Counted from the first letter of the stretch, positions 1-7,638 are shown. The stretch is 11,181 bases of DNA from JAAZGD01 sp964489555 (GCA_964489555.1 CAZAZF010000029.1:1-11181); one strand, 5' to 3'. Translations and numbers: made by a program. The notes: a model not told the origin generated them from the letters alone.

Positions 1-51
1 AATATTTAAATATTTTCTGAATTTATGGTTGACTTTTCATAGCTGGTCTCC
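1..51 (-). other. AT-rich end after hisH with ribosome site and 5-codon frame
   Basis: Right after the hisH stop codon the minus strand has an AAGGAG ribosome site followed seven bases later by ATG at 40-38. The frame reads Met-Lys-Ser-Gln-Pro and stops at 25-23. None of the three minus-strand frames running to the window edge resembles the start of HisA, HisF or HisI, which usually follow hisH. The stretch is clearly richer in A and T than hisH, and its last 14 bases (1-14) are a perfect palindrome, AATATTTAAATATT. It may be an intergenic spacer before a gene outside the window, a minigene, or the broken start of a gene. The sequence alone does not decide this. Confidence 0.5.
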
Positions 52-675
52 TTATGATTCCACAAACGCTTTTAACAGGCGAAGTCCCGTATCTCCACTT
101 TTTTCCGGGTGAAATTGAGTCCCCACCAAAGAACCTTTCCGGACCACTCCGGTAATGGAAATTCCATAGGGGGAAGTGGCCAAAATATTCACCTCCTCCG
201 TTTGGACATAATAACTATGCACATAGTACACATAACTTTCTTCTTTTAAGTACCGGAACAAAGGATCCTGCTTCCGGATTTCCAACCGATTCCAACCGAT
301 ATGGGGAATCTTCAAGGTCCCCACCCCTGTAGCATCCGGTAAATCGGTGGGAATGGGCCCCACTTTTCCAGAGAGAAGCCCCAACCCGGCGTGACTGCCG
401 TATTCCATGCTTTCTTGAAACAAAAGCTGCATCCCCAGGCAAATGCCCAGCATTGGTTTTCCCCGGCTCAGTTCTTCTTTTAAAAAAGGTACCAAACCAG
501 TAGCCTCTAATTTCTTCATGGCATCCCCAAAGGCTCCCACTCCGGGCAAAATGATTCCATCCGCTTTTCGAAGTTGCTTTGGATCTCCGGTAATTTGACT
601 TTCCACTCCTAAATACGACAGAGAGGAACTGAGAGAAAACAGATTTCCCACTCCATAATCTATGATTCCAATCAT
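52..675 (-). CDS. hisH: Imidazole glycerol phosphate synthase, glutaminase subunit HisH
   Basis: HisH releases ammonia from glutamine and passes it to HisF, which makes imidazole glycerol phosphate and AICAR from PRFAR in histidine synthesis. The 207-residue protein is a class I glutamine amidotransferase of normal length. The N-terminal MIGIIDYGVGN is typical; the nucleophile elbow GICLGMQ holds Cys79, and the rest of the triad is His189 and Glu191 in FHPEKSG. PGVGAFG (44-50) forms the oxyanion region, and HIGWN (125-129) is the usual HisH signature. The start abuts the hisB stop with no gap, with AAGGA nine bases upstream, so translation is probably coupled. HisF must be encoded outside the window. 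The family assignment is certain; the glutaminase role follows from the intact triad. Confidence 0.97.
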   Translation of the reverse strand: MIGIIDYGVGNLFSLSSSLSYLGVESQITGDPKQLRKADGIILPGVGAFGDAMKKLEATGLVPFLKEELSRGKPMLGICLGMQLLFQESMEYGSHAGLGLLSGKVGPIPTDLPDATGVGTLKIPHIGWNRLEIRKQDPLFRYLKEESYVYYVHSYYVQTEEVNILATSPYGISITGVVRKGSLVGTQFHPEKSGDTGLRLLKAFVES

Positions 676-1263
676 CTATAACATTCCTTTCGTAGAGGGA
701 ATTTGATCTCCCATATTCGGATCCAATGAAACCGCTTGCCTCAATGCCCGGCCCAGGGATTTAAACATGGCTTCGATGACATGGTGGGAATTGCCGCCGG
801 CCAGCATGACAAAATGAAGGTTCATTTCTGCCTGTCGACTCAGAGCCAGCATAAATTCCTTCACCAATTCCGTATCAAAGGTTCCCACCTTCTCCGAAGG
901 AATATCCACCTGCATTCGCAAGGCACTGCGCCCCGACAAGTCCACTGCACAAACCATGAGCACCTCGTCCATGGGAAGGGTAAAAGATCCATACCGGGTA
1001 ATGCCCCGTTTTTCTCCCAGGGCTTTGCCCAAGGCTTGGCCTAACACGATTCCCACATCCTCTACGGTATGATGATCGTCCACCCGGATGTCCCCTTCAC
1101 AACGAAGGGTTATGTCAAATCTTCCGTGGGCCGCAAATAATTCCAACATGTGATCTAAAAAACCACAGCCGGTTTCAATGTCCCCTTTGCCACGGCCCTC
1201 CAGGTTCAAGGTCAACCGAATTTTAGTCTCTCTGGTTTCTCGTTCCAAGGTTGCTGTTCTCAT
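676..1263 (-). CDS. hisB: Imidazoleglycerol-phosphate dehydratase HisB
   Basis: This cytoplasmic manganese enzyme removes water from imidazole glycerol phosphate to give imidazole acetol phosphate, the sixth step of histidine synthesis. The start was set at 1263, not at the upstream ATG at 1278, because GGGAGG lies at the right distance before 1263, the resulting 195 residues match single-domain HisB, and the ATG overlaps the hisC TGA by four bases (ATGA). Metal-binding motifs are intact: FLDHM (35-39), DDHHTVED (62-69) and GGNSHHVIEA (156-165). It is the dehydratase alone, without the phosphatase domain fused to it in enterobacteria, so histidinol-phosphate phosphatase must come from another gene, none of which is in this window. 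Confidence 0.97.
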   Translation of the reverse strand: MRTATLERETRETKIRLTLNLEGRGKGDIETGCGFLDHMLELFAAHGRFDITLRCEGDIRVDDHHTVEDVGIVLGQALGKALGEKRGITRYGSFTLPMDEVLMVCAVDLSGRSALRMQVDIPSEKVGTFDTELVKEFMLALSRQAEMNLHFVMLAGGNSHHVIEAMFKSLGRALRQAVSLDPNMGDQIPSTKGML

Positions 1264-2315
1264 AATACTTCCTCCCATAGCTTGATGGTCGCCGTCAAAA
1301 GCCGCTCCATCTGGCCTTTTGTTCCTATGGTAATTCGCACTTGCTGCTTCAATCGCCCTTTTCCAAAATATCGAATCAAAATCCCTCGTTTCTTTAGTTC
1401 CTGTTGGTATCGATTCCCCTCCATCTTCACCGGATCCACCATGATAAAATTAGCTTGGGAAGGGGTTACCTTCATGCCCAACTCTTCCAGTTTGCCCGCT
1501 GTCCACTGACGCGTTTTTATAATGGTCGAGACGCAAGCTTCGAAATACTCCTCATCTTGCAAAGCGGCCAAGGCTGCTTGTTGGCTCATCCGGTTCAGAT
1601 TATAGGGATTGAAGCTGTATTGAATTCGCTTCAAATCTTCAATTAACCCGGAATTTCCCAAAGCAAATCCCACACGGGCTCCCGCCAGATTTCGAGATTT
1701 GGAAAAAGTTCGGATTACCAACAGGTTCTCATACTTTTCTATCAAGGGAAGCGCCGTTTCTCCCCCAAAATCCACATATGCTTCATCCAGGATTACCACT
1801 CTTGCCGGGTTTTTTTGTAAAATTCCTTCCACTTCCCCAAAAGACAATCCCCTTCCGGTAGGGGCGTTGGGGTTGGCCAACACAATGGTTCCGGGAAGAT
1901 TTTGGTAATCTGCCGGGTTCACCCTCCAATCCTCTGTGAGAGAAAGGGTCCGTCCTTCTTTGGCCAATAACCCCGCATAAACGGGATAAAATCCATAAGT
2001 CACATCGGGAAAATAAAATACTCCGTGATCCTGCTGAAAAGCCAAGAAGGAAAACGCCAATAGTTCATCGGAACCGTTTCCCACCATCACCTGATTTTTC
2101 TTCAATCCGTAATGGGTAGCCAAAGCTTCCACCAGCTGCCCCGACTCCGGATCCGGATACAACTCCAACCCTTGTTCCACCCGTTGAAAAACACCGGGTG
2201 CGGGAGGAAATGGGGATTCGTTGGTATTTAGCTTTACCCAGTCTCCTCCTTGAGGCTGTTCCCCCGGCACATAAGGCGCCAAGCTTTCCAGCTGTTGATT
2301 AAAAAAATTACTCAT
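1260..2315 (-). CDS. hisC: Histidinol-phosphate aminotransferase HisC
   Basis: HisC transfers an amino group from glutamate to imidazole acetol phosphate to make histidinol phosphate, using pyridoxal phosphate. The protein is 351 residues from the start chosen at 2315 (MSNFFNQ), which fits the family. The open frame continues 26 codons further upstream, but those codons lie inside hisD and do not look like HisC; an AAAGGA site precedes 2315. Fold type I features are all present: NPNAPTG (148-154), ILDEAY with the cofactor-contacting Asp177, TFSKSRNLAG with the Schiff-base Lys206, and Arg327 near the C-terminus for the substrate carboxylate or phosphate. The start lies 8 bases inside the end of hisD and the stop overlaps hisB by four bases, so it is mid-operon and coupled. 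Confidence 0.95.
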   Translation of the reverse strand: MSNFFNQQLESLAPYVPGEQPQGGDWVKLNTNESPFPPAPGVFQRVEQGLELYPDPESGQLVEALATHYGLKKNQVMVGNGSDELLAFSFLAFQQDHGVFYFPDVTYGFYPVYAGLLAKEGRTLSLTEDWRVNPADYQNLPGTIVLANPNAPTGRGLSFGEVEGILQKNPARVVILDEAYVDFGGETALPLIEKYENLLVIRTFSKSRNLAGARVGFALGNSGLIEDLKRIQYSFNPYNLNRMSQQAALAALQDEEYFEACVSTIIKTRQWTAGKLEELGMKVTPSQANFIMVDPVKMEGNRYQQELKKRGILIRYFGKGRLKQQVRITIGTKGQMERLLTATIKLWEEVL

Positions 2316-3621
2316 CCTGCCAATCCTTTTCAAATCGAATGGCCACACTTCGTCCGTGGGCCTCCAGTCCCTCGCTTTGGGCAAAAACCACAATCCGGTC
2401 TTTTACCTTTTCCAAGGCTTCCTTCGTATAATAAATATAGTTAATCTTTTTTTGGAAATCCTCCACCGACAAGGGGCTGCTGAATCGAGCCGTGCCCCCG
2501 GTAGGCAATACATGGTTGGTTCCGGCAAAATAATCTCCCAGAGCCTCCGGCACATGGTGGCCCAGAAAAACGGCACCTGCATTCTTCACCTTATCCAACC
2601 AGGAAAAAGGATCCTCTAACGCCAGCTCCAAATGCTCCGGCGCGTACCGATTGCTCCACTCCATAGCTTGTTCCAAAGATTGGGTCACCACGATTTTCCC
2701 TCGATTCCGCATGCTCTCCCGGGCCGTTTCTCCACGAGGCAATCGGGCCATCTGATCCTCCAGTTCCCTCACTACGGCTTCCGCCAACATCCGGCTGGGA
2801 GTCAACAACACCGAAGCCGCCAGCACATCATGCTCTGCCTGACTGAGTAAATCAGCGGCTACATATGCCGGGTTGGCCTGATGATCGGCTAAAATCAAAA
2901 TTTCACTGGGACCGGCTACCATATCAATGTCCACTTCACCAAATACCATTTTTTTGGCTGTGGCCACATAGATATTCCCAGGGCCCGTTATCTTATCTAC
3001 CTTGGGGACGGTTTCCGTGCCAAAGGCCAGCGCCCCGATGCCCTGGGCACCTCCCACCTTATACACCCGGGTGACTCCGGCAATTTGAGCTGCCGCCAAA
3101 ATCACCGGTGAAATAGCCCCATCTTTTCCCGGCGGAGTAATCATCACAATTTGAGACACTCCCGCTATGGTGGCAGGGATGGCATTCATCAAAACACTAC
3201 TGGGGTAGCTGGCAGTGCCTCCCGGAACATAGATTCCCACCCGCTCTATGGGCAGAGTTTTCTGTCCCAACCGTGCACCTTCCCGTTGCTTCAGCTCATA
3301 ATCCTCTCTCCGTTGAAGCTGATGAAAGGCTCGAATATTGGTGGCAGCTTCCTCCATGATATCCAAAAGCTCTGAAGAAACCTGACTCTTAGCTTCCTCC
3401 ATTTCCCGGGAAGAAACCAAAAAATCTTCAATAAGAACCCCGTCCCACTTCCGGGTATAGTCTCGCAAAGCGTCATCGCCTCTGGCTTTTACCTCTGATA
3501 ACACCCTCCTTACATCTTCCTGGATTTGAGCCGTAGTTGGACCCTCTCCCTCCATGGGTTCTGTGACTCTGGAAAATATGGCTTCATAGGAGGTGCTAGT
3601 TCCATCATAAATCGGTATCAT
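2308..3621 (-). CDS. hisD: Histidinol dehydrogenase HisD
   Basis: HisD oxidises L-histidinol to histidine through histidinal, using two NAD+, the last step of the pathway. The 437-residue length is normal. The zinc ligands expected from the E. coli enzyme are all found: Gln261 and His264 in SQAEHD, Asp363 in GDYFAG, and His422 in EAHGRS. The catalytic Glu-His pair is Glu329-His330 in APEH. Other conserved blocks are YVPGG (131-135), the GGAQGIGALAFGT loop (190-202) and ITGPGN (211-216). The start overlaps the hisG stop by four bases (ATGA), and the end overlaps hisC by eight bases. It is intact and its placement second after hisG is the usual Firmicute order. Confidence 0.98.
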   Translation of the reverse strand: MIPIYDGTSTSYEAIFSRVTEPMEGEGPTTAQIQEDVRRVLSEVKARGDDALRDYTRKWDGVLIEDFLVSSREMEEAKSQVSSELLDIMEEAATNIRAFHQLQRREDYELKQREGARLGQKTLPIERVGIYVPGGTASYPSSVLMNAIPATIAGVSQIVMITPPGKDGAISPVILAAAQIAGVTRVYKVGGAQGIGALAFGTETVPKVDKITGPGNIYVATAKKMVFGEVDIDMVAGPSEILILADHQANPAYVAADLLSQAEHDVLAASVLLTPSRMLAEAVVRELEDQMARLPRGETARESMRNRGKIVVTQSLEQAMEWSNRYAPEHLELALEDPFSWLDKVKNAGAVFLGHHVPEALGDYFAGTNHVLPTGGTARFSSPLSVEDFQKKINYIYYTKEALEKVKDRIVVFAQSEGLEAHGRSVAIRFEKDWQDE

Positions 3622-4256
3622 TTCTCTTCTCCTCCCACCTTTCCTCCCGTCTTCAACTTGTCTACCAGTTCCGTTATGATTTGGTTCTGAAATTTAAAAG
3701 AGGATTTATTGGCAATAAACCGGGCGGAAATTTCTTTAAACTCTTCCAATACCTTTAAATTATTTTCTCGAATGGTGTTTCCCGTCTCCACAATATCCAC
3801 AATCACATCGGACAACCCCAATACCGGACCTAATTCGATGCTGCCGTTGAGTTTGATGATGTCGATATCCCGGCTCTGTTCTCCATAAAAGCTTTTGGCA
3901 ATATTCACATATTTGGTAGCCACTCGCAAGGTTCGATCCGGCTGTTCCACATAGTCTTTTCGGGCGGCCACCACCATTTTGCACTTTCCGATTTTCAAAT
4001 CCAAAAGCTCGTACACATCCGGTTGGTTTTCCAAAAGGATATCCTTTCCTACGATTCCCACATCCGCCGCCTTGTGTTCCACATAAATAGCCACATCGCT
4101 GGGCTTCACCAAAAGATACCGGATGCCCTTCTCCGGATTTTCCAGGATCAATTTTCGGTTTTTTTCCCGATACCCCCGGCAGCCGTATCCTGCATCTTCC
4201 AGGATTTTATATACTTGATCTCCCAACCTGCCCTTGGGCAGTGCAATGTTTAACAT
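3618..4256 (-). CDS. hisG: ATP phosphoribosyltransferase, short-form catalytic subunit HisG
   Basis: HisG condenses ATP with PRPP, the first committed step of histidine synthesis. At 212 residues this is the short form, which lacks the C-terminal histidine-binding domain of long HisG and works as a hetero-octamer with HisZ; the hisZ gene directly upstream supports this. The protein starts with the typical MLNIALPKGRL, has the VGIVGKDIL block (66-74), and carries the PRPP loop DVIVDIVETGNTI (150-162). A GGGAG site lies about ten bases before the ATG, slightly long spacing. The 48 bases after the hisZ TGA are open in the same frame as hisG, but 16 codons without a stop are expected often by chance, so no fusion is claimed. 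Confidence 0.97.
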   Translation of the reverse strand: MLNIALPKGRLGDQVYKILEDAGYGCRGYREKNRKLILENPEKGIRYLLVKPSDVAIYVEHKAADVGIVGKDILLENQPDVYELLDLKIGKCKMVVAARKDYVEQPDRTLRVATKYVNIAKSFYGEQSRDIDIIKLNGSIELGPVLGLSDVIVDIVETGNTIRENNLKVLEEFKEISARFIANKSSFKFQNQIITELVDKLKTGGKVGGEEK

Positions 4257-4304
4257 CCTTCTTTTGCTCCCTCTATTTCCACCCCAACCGGGGATTCTTT
4301 TGCT

Positions 4305-5408
4305 TCATTTTTTTCTCTGAAAGTGCAATACTTCCTTGGCGGGAAGCCCCTGGGGCACCCTTTTCCCCACCCAGACCCGAAGGCCTTCTTTTTGCCAATC
4401 CTGGGCTTGTTTCAACACCTCATTCACATCGTCTGCCTCTTGGTAAAGCAGCACCCGATCCAGCACCCATTCCTTTTGCTCCGAAGACAGCCGATTGATT
4501 TCATTTAAGTACAAGGCGAACCCGATGGCATCCACATCTTTCCCGAAACGCTTCATGGCCAAATCATACTGGCCGCCCGCCAAAACCGGTTTGGCCAACT
4601 CCTTCACATAGCCTTGGAATACCAAGCTATTATAATAATCAATATCATTAACCATAGAAAAATCCACTTGAATATGACCATTGCTGCCGCTGGCTTTCAG
4701 AATCCGAAGCAACTCTTCCAATTCCTCCACGGAACAAATCATTTCCGAAGACAAGGCCAGATTCTTAGCCATAGCCAATACCTTCTTGGGTTCTCCGTAC
4801 ATTTGAGGAATGGCCAAAAGCAAATCCCGCTCCGCCCCCAGTATGCCTGTTTTTTCTGCGGTTTTCTCCAGCCCGCTAACACTTTTGTTTCGAATCAACC
4901 GGAGAAGTTTCAGCTTGATATGCTCCGGAATCCACAATCCATTAAGAAAATGGACTACATAGTCCATATGGGAGACTTCCAGCAAATATTCGGGGCTGAT
5001 GGCTTTTAAGCTTTTCATAGCCAAGACCAACACCTCTACCAGTCCGTATCGATCCACATCTCCAATGAACTCCAAGCCCATTTGGTGAATCTCCTTGTAG
5101 GTGTGATTCTCTTTGTTTTCCCGATACACATTTTCAATGTAATACAGTTTTTCGCTTTGCCCCCGGGTAGCTCTAGTATTCTTGATGATGCTCAAGGTCA
5201 CATCCGGTTTCAAAGCCAACAGTCTTCCATCTAGGTCCGTAAAGCTGATGACCTTATCACTGCCTAAAAAATCCTTATTCTCCAAGTAGAGACTGAATTC
5301 TTCAAATCGCCCCATCTTATATTTTCGATATCCCCATTGTTCAAACAAGCCCCTTAATTCCAAGGTAGCACGTTCATCGGGTTGTAAATTGGCCGTTAGT
5401 CCTTTCAT
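4305..5408 (-). CDS. hisZ: ATP phosphoribosyltransferase regulatory subunit HisZ
   Basis: HisZ is a histidyl-tRNA synthetase-like protein without charging activity. It binds short HisG, is needed for its activity, and is known in this family to carry the histidine feedback site. The 367 residues align with the class II synthetase core: the motif 2 region YYIENVYRENKENHTYKEIHQMG (89-111) is split here for length: YYIENVYREN then KENHTYKEIH then QMG, and LAGGQYD (276-282) with AIGFAL (294-299) mark the motif 3 region. The usual synthetase Glu-Arg ending of motif 3 is not seen (NEINR instead), and the anticodon-binding domain is reduced. It is the first gene of the his operon, with AGGAG eight bases before the ATG and its own promoter upstream. 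It is somewhat short for the family but looks complete. Confidence 0.94.
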   Translation of the reverse strand: MKGLTANLQPDERATLELRGLFEQWGYRKYKMGRFEEFSLYLENKDFLGSDKVISFTDLDGRLLALKPDVTLSIIKNTRATRGQSEKLYYIENVYRENKENHTYKEIHQMGLEFIGDVDRYGLVEVLVLAMKSLKAISPEYLLEVSHMDYVVHFLNGLWIPEHIKLKLLRLIRNKSVSGLEKTAEKTGILGAERDLLLAIPQMYGEPKKVLAMAKNLALSSEMICSVEELEELLRILKASGSNGHIQVDFSMVNDIDYYNSLVFQGYVKELAKPVLAGGQYDLAMKRFGKDVDAIGFALYLNEINRLSSEQKEWVLDRVLLYQEADDVNEVLKQAQDWQKEGLRVWVGKRVPQGLPAKEVLHFQRKK

Positions 5409-5443
5409 GGCATAAACTCCTGCGCTTTCTCACTGTGGTATTT

Positions 5444-5461
5444 TATCGCGTTAAAGCGATA
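5444..5461 (-). promoter_or_regulatory. Candidate repressor operator of the his operon
   Basis: TATCGCGTTAAAGCGATA is a perfect inverted repeat with six-base arms (TATCGC / GCGATA) around a six-base centre. It starts within a few bases of the predicted transcription start and lies between the -10 box and the hisZ ribosome site, the classical place for a repressor. It could also form a short RNA hairpin at the 5' end of the his mRNA, but it has no T-run and is not a terminator. A TrpR-superfamily regulator (YerC/HisR) is predicted for his genes in some Firmicutes; whether it binds this sequence is inference only. Confidence 0.55.
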
Positions 5462-5470
5462 GCGTAGTAT

Positions 5471-5498
5471 ATTATACCACATCCTTTTGTTTTGTAAA
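5471..5498 (-). promoter_or_regulatory. Promoter of the his operon
   Basis: On the minus strand TTTACA (5498-5493) is followed after 16 bases by a perfect TATAAT (5476-5471), and TGG directly before it makes an extended -10. The predicted start is near 5464, which leaves an untranslated leader of only about 55 bases before hisZ. That rules out a T-box or a long attenuator for this operon. The -10 box lies inside the left arm of a larger palindrome described separately. Confidence 0.8.
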
Positions 5499-5518
5499 CA
5501 AAAATTCCGTGGTATAAT
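5471..5518. repeat. 48-base interrupted palindrome between tyrS and hisZ
   Basis: The outer arms are ten-base perfect complements, ATTATACCAC (5471-5480) and GTGGTATAAT (5509-5518). The inner arms are eight-base perfect complements, TTTTGTTT (5485-5492) and AAACAAAA (5496-5503), around TGT. Four and five unpaired bases separate the arms. Each outer arm reads as TGGTATAAT facing outward, so the element can be read as two divergent promoters with overlapping -35 regions: TTTACA for hisZ on the minus strand and a weaker TTTGTA (5491-5496) on the plus strand, which would run antisense into tyrS. It could also fold as a 3' hairpin of the tyrS mRNA, but no T-run follows. A further GTGGTAT copy lies at 5435-5441 region (GTGGTAT from 5435). 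Confidence 0.75.
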
Positions 5519-5554
5519 CTTGCGGTTATTATGGAATTCCAACTAAACTGCCCA

Positions 5555-6883
5555 TTATTCCTGAATTCGAACCAGATGGAAGGTCTTTTTCCCCTTCTGG
5601 ATCAACAGTTGCCCTTCATTAAAATCCTCTCCGGTGATTTGCCGTTTGGCGTTCGTTACCTTTTCTCCGGCCAAGATTAAGCCTCCTTGTTCTATGGTGC
5701 GGAATCCCTCTCCTTTGCTGGGAACCAATCCCAGTTGGTGAATCAAGGTAACCAATCCCATTCCTTCTCCTTCGAAGGAAGAAACCGGCATGACCGTAGT
5801 AGGAATCTTGCTCAAATCTCCTTCTCCGCTGAAAGCGGCACGAGCGCCCTCCTGGGCCTTCTGCGCTTCCGCTTCTCCATGAACCAACTTGGTTACTTCA
5901 TAAGCCAAAACTTCCTTGGCATGGTTGATTTCCTGATCCTGCAATGCGCTGAGCCGGTTTACCTCCTCCATGGGAAGGAATGTCAACATGCGAAGGCACA
6001 TATTCACATCGGAATCCTCTACATTACGCCAGTACTGGTAGAATTCATATGGTGTGGTTCGTCTGGCATCCAACCAGAGAGCTCCCTTTTGAGTTTTCCC
6101 CATCTTCTTGCCTTCACTGGTGGTTAACAAGGCAAATGTCATGCCGTATACTTGCTTTGACAACTCTCGTCGAGATAGGTCTACCCCTCCCAGGATATTG
6201 GACCACTGGTCATTTCCGCCAAACTGCATCTTGCAGTCGATGTCCCGTGCCATCACCATGAAATCGTAGCTTTGCATCAGCATATAGTTAAATTCCAGAA
6301 AAGAAAGGCCCTTTTCCAATCTCTGCTTGAAGCACTCCGCACGCAACATGGCGTTTACGGAAAAGTGACGGCCAATATCCCGAATGAACTCAATATAGTT
6401 CAACTCCTGTAGCCAGGTGATGTTGTTAACACAAATGGCTTTGCCCGGCTCCGGCTCTTTGTTCGCCTTTCCTTTTTTCCCAGGGCAATCCGTACCCAGA
6501 TACTGGTATTCTTCATCAAACTCTAAAAATTGATCAAAAAGACGTTTGAAGGCGTTTCCGTTTTCAATCACTGTTTCCTTGGTCATCATTTGTCGCATGT
6601 CACTGCGACCGGAAGGATCCCCAATGAGGCTAGTACCTCCGCCAATAAGTACAATGGGAGTGTGCCCGAATTTCTGCATGTACATCATAATAATTACCTG
6701 CATAAAATGCCCCACATGAAGGCAATCTGCTGTAGGGTCAAATCCGATGTAAAAACGTATTTTTTCCTTGCCAAGCAAATCGCGGATTTCTTCGTCATGG
6801 GTGGTCTGCTCGATGAAGCCCCGTTCCTTCAGCACATCGTACACATTATCGTATTGGCTCACATTGTCCGGTATAAAGTTCAT
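5555..6883 (-). CDS. tyrS: Tyrosyl-tRNA synthetase TyrS
   Basis: This class I synthetase attaches tyrosine to tRNA-Tyr in the cytoplasm. The 442 residues show the full fold: the HIGH motif as HVGH (56-59) after YIGFDPTADCL, the tyrosine and ATP site with QSYDFM (204-209) and GGNDQWSNI (222-230), the KMSKS loop as KKMGKTQKG (259-267), and a C-terminal S4-like tRNA-binding domain from about 388 to the end. A Lys/Glu/Pro-rich insert (about 134-148) sits before the CVNN block and makes it slightly longer than the Bacillus enzyme. AGGAG precedes the ATG. The gene follows upp by 42 bases with no terminator between them, so the two are probably co-transcribed. The gap holds no T-box, unlike many Firmicute tyrS genes. 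Confidence 0.97.
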   Translation of the reverse strand: MNFIPDNVSQYDNVYDVLKERGFIEQTTHDEEIRDLLGKEKIRFYIGFDPTADCLHVGHFMQVIIMMYMQKFGHTPIVLIGGGTSLIGDPSGRSDMRQMMTKETVIENGNAFKRLFDQFLEFDEEYQYLGTDCPGKKGKANKEPEPGKAICVNNITWLQELNYIEFIRDIGRHFSVNAMLRAECFKQRLEKGLSFLEFNYMLMQSYDFMVMARDIDCKMQFGGNDQWSNILGGVDLSRRELSKQVYGMTFALLTTSEGKKMGKTQKGALWLDARRTTPYEFYQYWRNVEDSDVNMCLRMLTFLPMEEVNRLSALQDQEINHAKEVLAYEVTKLVHGEAEAQKAQEGARAAFSGEGDLSKIPTTVMPVSSFEGEGMGLVTLIHQLGLVPSKGEGFRTIEQGGLILAGEKVTNAKRQITGEDFNEGQLLIQKGKKTFHLVRIQE

Positions 6884-6925
6884 GATTTCTTCTCCTTCAG
6901 TAACGTCTTTTTTCGTTAATAATGG

Positions 6926-7555
6926 CTATTTGGTGCCGAACAATCGATCTCCTGCATCCCCCAAACCGGGAACAATGTAGGCGTGTTCGTCGAGTTTTTC
7001 ATCCTTCGCGGCGATAAAGATGTCCACATCCGGATGGGCTTTCTGCAAAACTTCAATTCCCTCCGGCGCTGCGATGAGACACATAAAGATAACCTTTTTG
7101 CCGCCTTTGGCTTTGATAAAATCGATGGATGCCGCAGCGGAACCACCGGTAGCCAACATGGGATCCACTACAAAAACCTGTCTTTTATCAATATCACAAG
7201 GGAGTTTACAGTAGTATTCCACCGGTTCATGGGTTTCCGGATCCCGGTACAACCCCACATGACCCACTTTTGCATTGGGCACCATCGCCAGCATACCATC
7301 TACCATACCCAAGCCGGCTCGGAGGATGGGAACGATGGCAATGTCTTCTCCCGCTAGCATTTTTACCTTCGTAGCGCATATGGGAGTTTCAATCTCCACA
7401 TCCACCAAAGGAAGATTTCTTGTGGCTTCATAGGTCATCAACATGGCAATCTCTTTCACCAATTCCCTAAAATCCTTCACATTGGTATCGGTCTTACGAA
7501 TCATCCCCGTTTTATGTTGAATCAGCGGATGGTCGAATACATATACTTTTCCCAT
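6926..7555 (-). CDS. upp: Uracil phosphoribosyltransferase Upp
   Basis: Upp makes UMP from uracil and PRPP, the main uracil salvage reaction. The 209-residue protein has the normal length and the expected blocks: RAGLGM (79-84), the PRPP loop VFVVDPMLATGGS (128-140), and the C-terminal uracil-binding stretch YIVPGLGDAGDRLFGT (193-208). The ribosome site GGGAGG lies six bases before the ATG and is close to ideal. A terminator-like hairpin separates it from rpiB, yet no convincing promoter was found in the 45 bases between hairpin and ribosome site, so transcription may partly read through from rpiB. The rpiB-upp order is common in Firmicutes; tyrS behind upp is less usual. Confidence 0.98.
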   Translation of the reverse strand: MGKVYVFDHPLIQHKTGMIRKTDTNVKDFRELVKEIAMLMTYEATRNLPLVDVEIETPICATKVKMLAGEDIAIVPILRAGLGMVDGMLAMVPNAKVGHVGLYRDPETHEPVEYYCKLPCDIDKRQVFVVDPMLATGGSAAASIDFIKAKGGKKVIFMCLIAAPEGIEVLQKAHPDVDIFIAAKDEKLDEHAYIVPGLGDAGDRLFGTK

Positions 7556-7600
7556 AATAGTCCTCCCTCATTTTTCACTTGTAATAACTGTTCTATGATG

Positions 7601-7624
7601 AAAAGACCTCCCCCCTTTGGGAGG
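7601..7624 (-). terminator. Probable terminator after rpiB
   Basis: On the minus strand CCTCCC (7624-7619) pairs with GGGAGG (7612-7607) across a six-base loop, extended by flanking pairs, and is followed by TCTTTT. The stem is strong and GC-rich, but the T-run is short and interrupted, so termination may be partial and upp may receive read-through. Confidence 0.65.
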
Positions 7625-7638
7625 CTTCCTTTTTCTCC

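Noticed and set aside
281..300. Tandem 10-base repeat TCCAACCGAT within hisH
   Set aside because: It encodes the conserved IGWN region of HisH in a protein of normal length, so it is a codon coincidence and not an expansion.
1264..1278. Earlier ATG for hisB
   Set aside because: The GGGAGG site lies between the two ATGs and can only serve the one at 1263, which also forms the ATGA overlap with hisC.
2316..2393. Upstream extension of hisC by 26 codons
   Set aside because: The extra codons lie inside hisD, do not resemble HisC, and a proper ribosome site precedes the start at 2315, which gives the normal family length.
4257..4304. Possible HisZ-HisG fusion by reading through TGA
   Set aside because: The gap is open in the same frame, but sixteen codons without a stop are common by chance, and hisG has a standard start.
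5532..5541. Ten-base palindrome TGGAATTCCA after tyrS
   Set aside because: It is too short, has no T-run, and a palindrome of this size is expected by chance in a window of this length.
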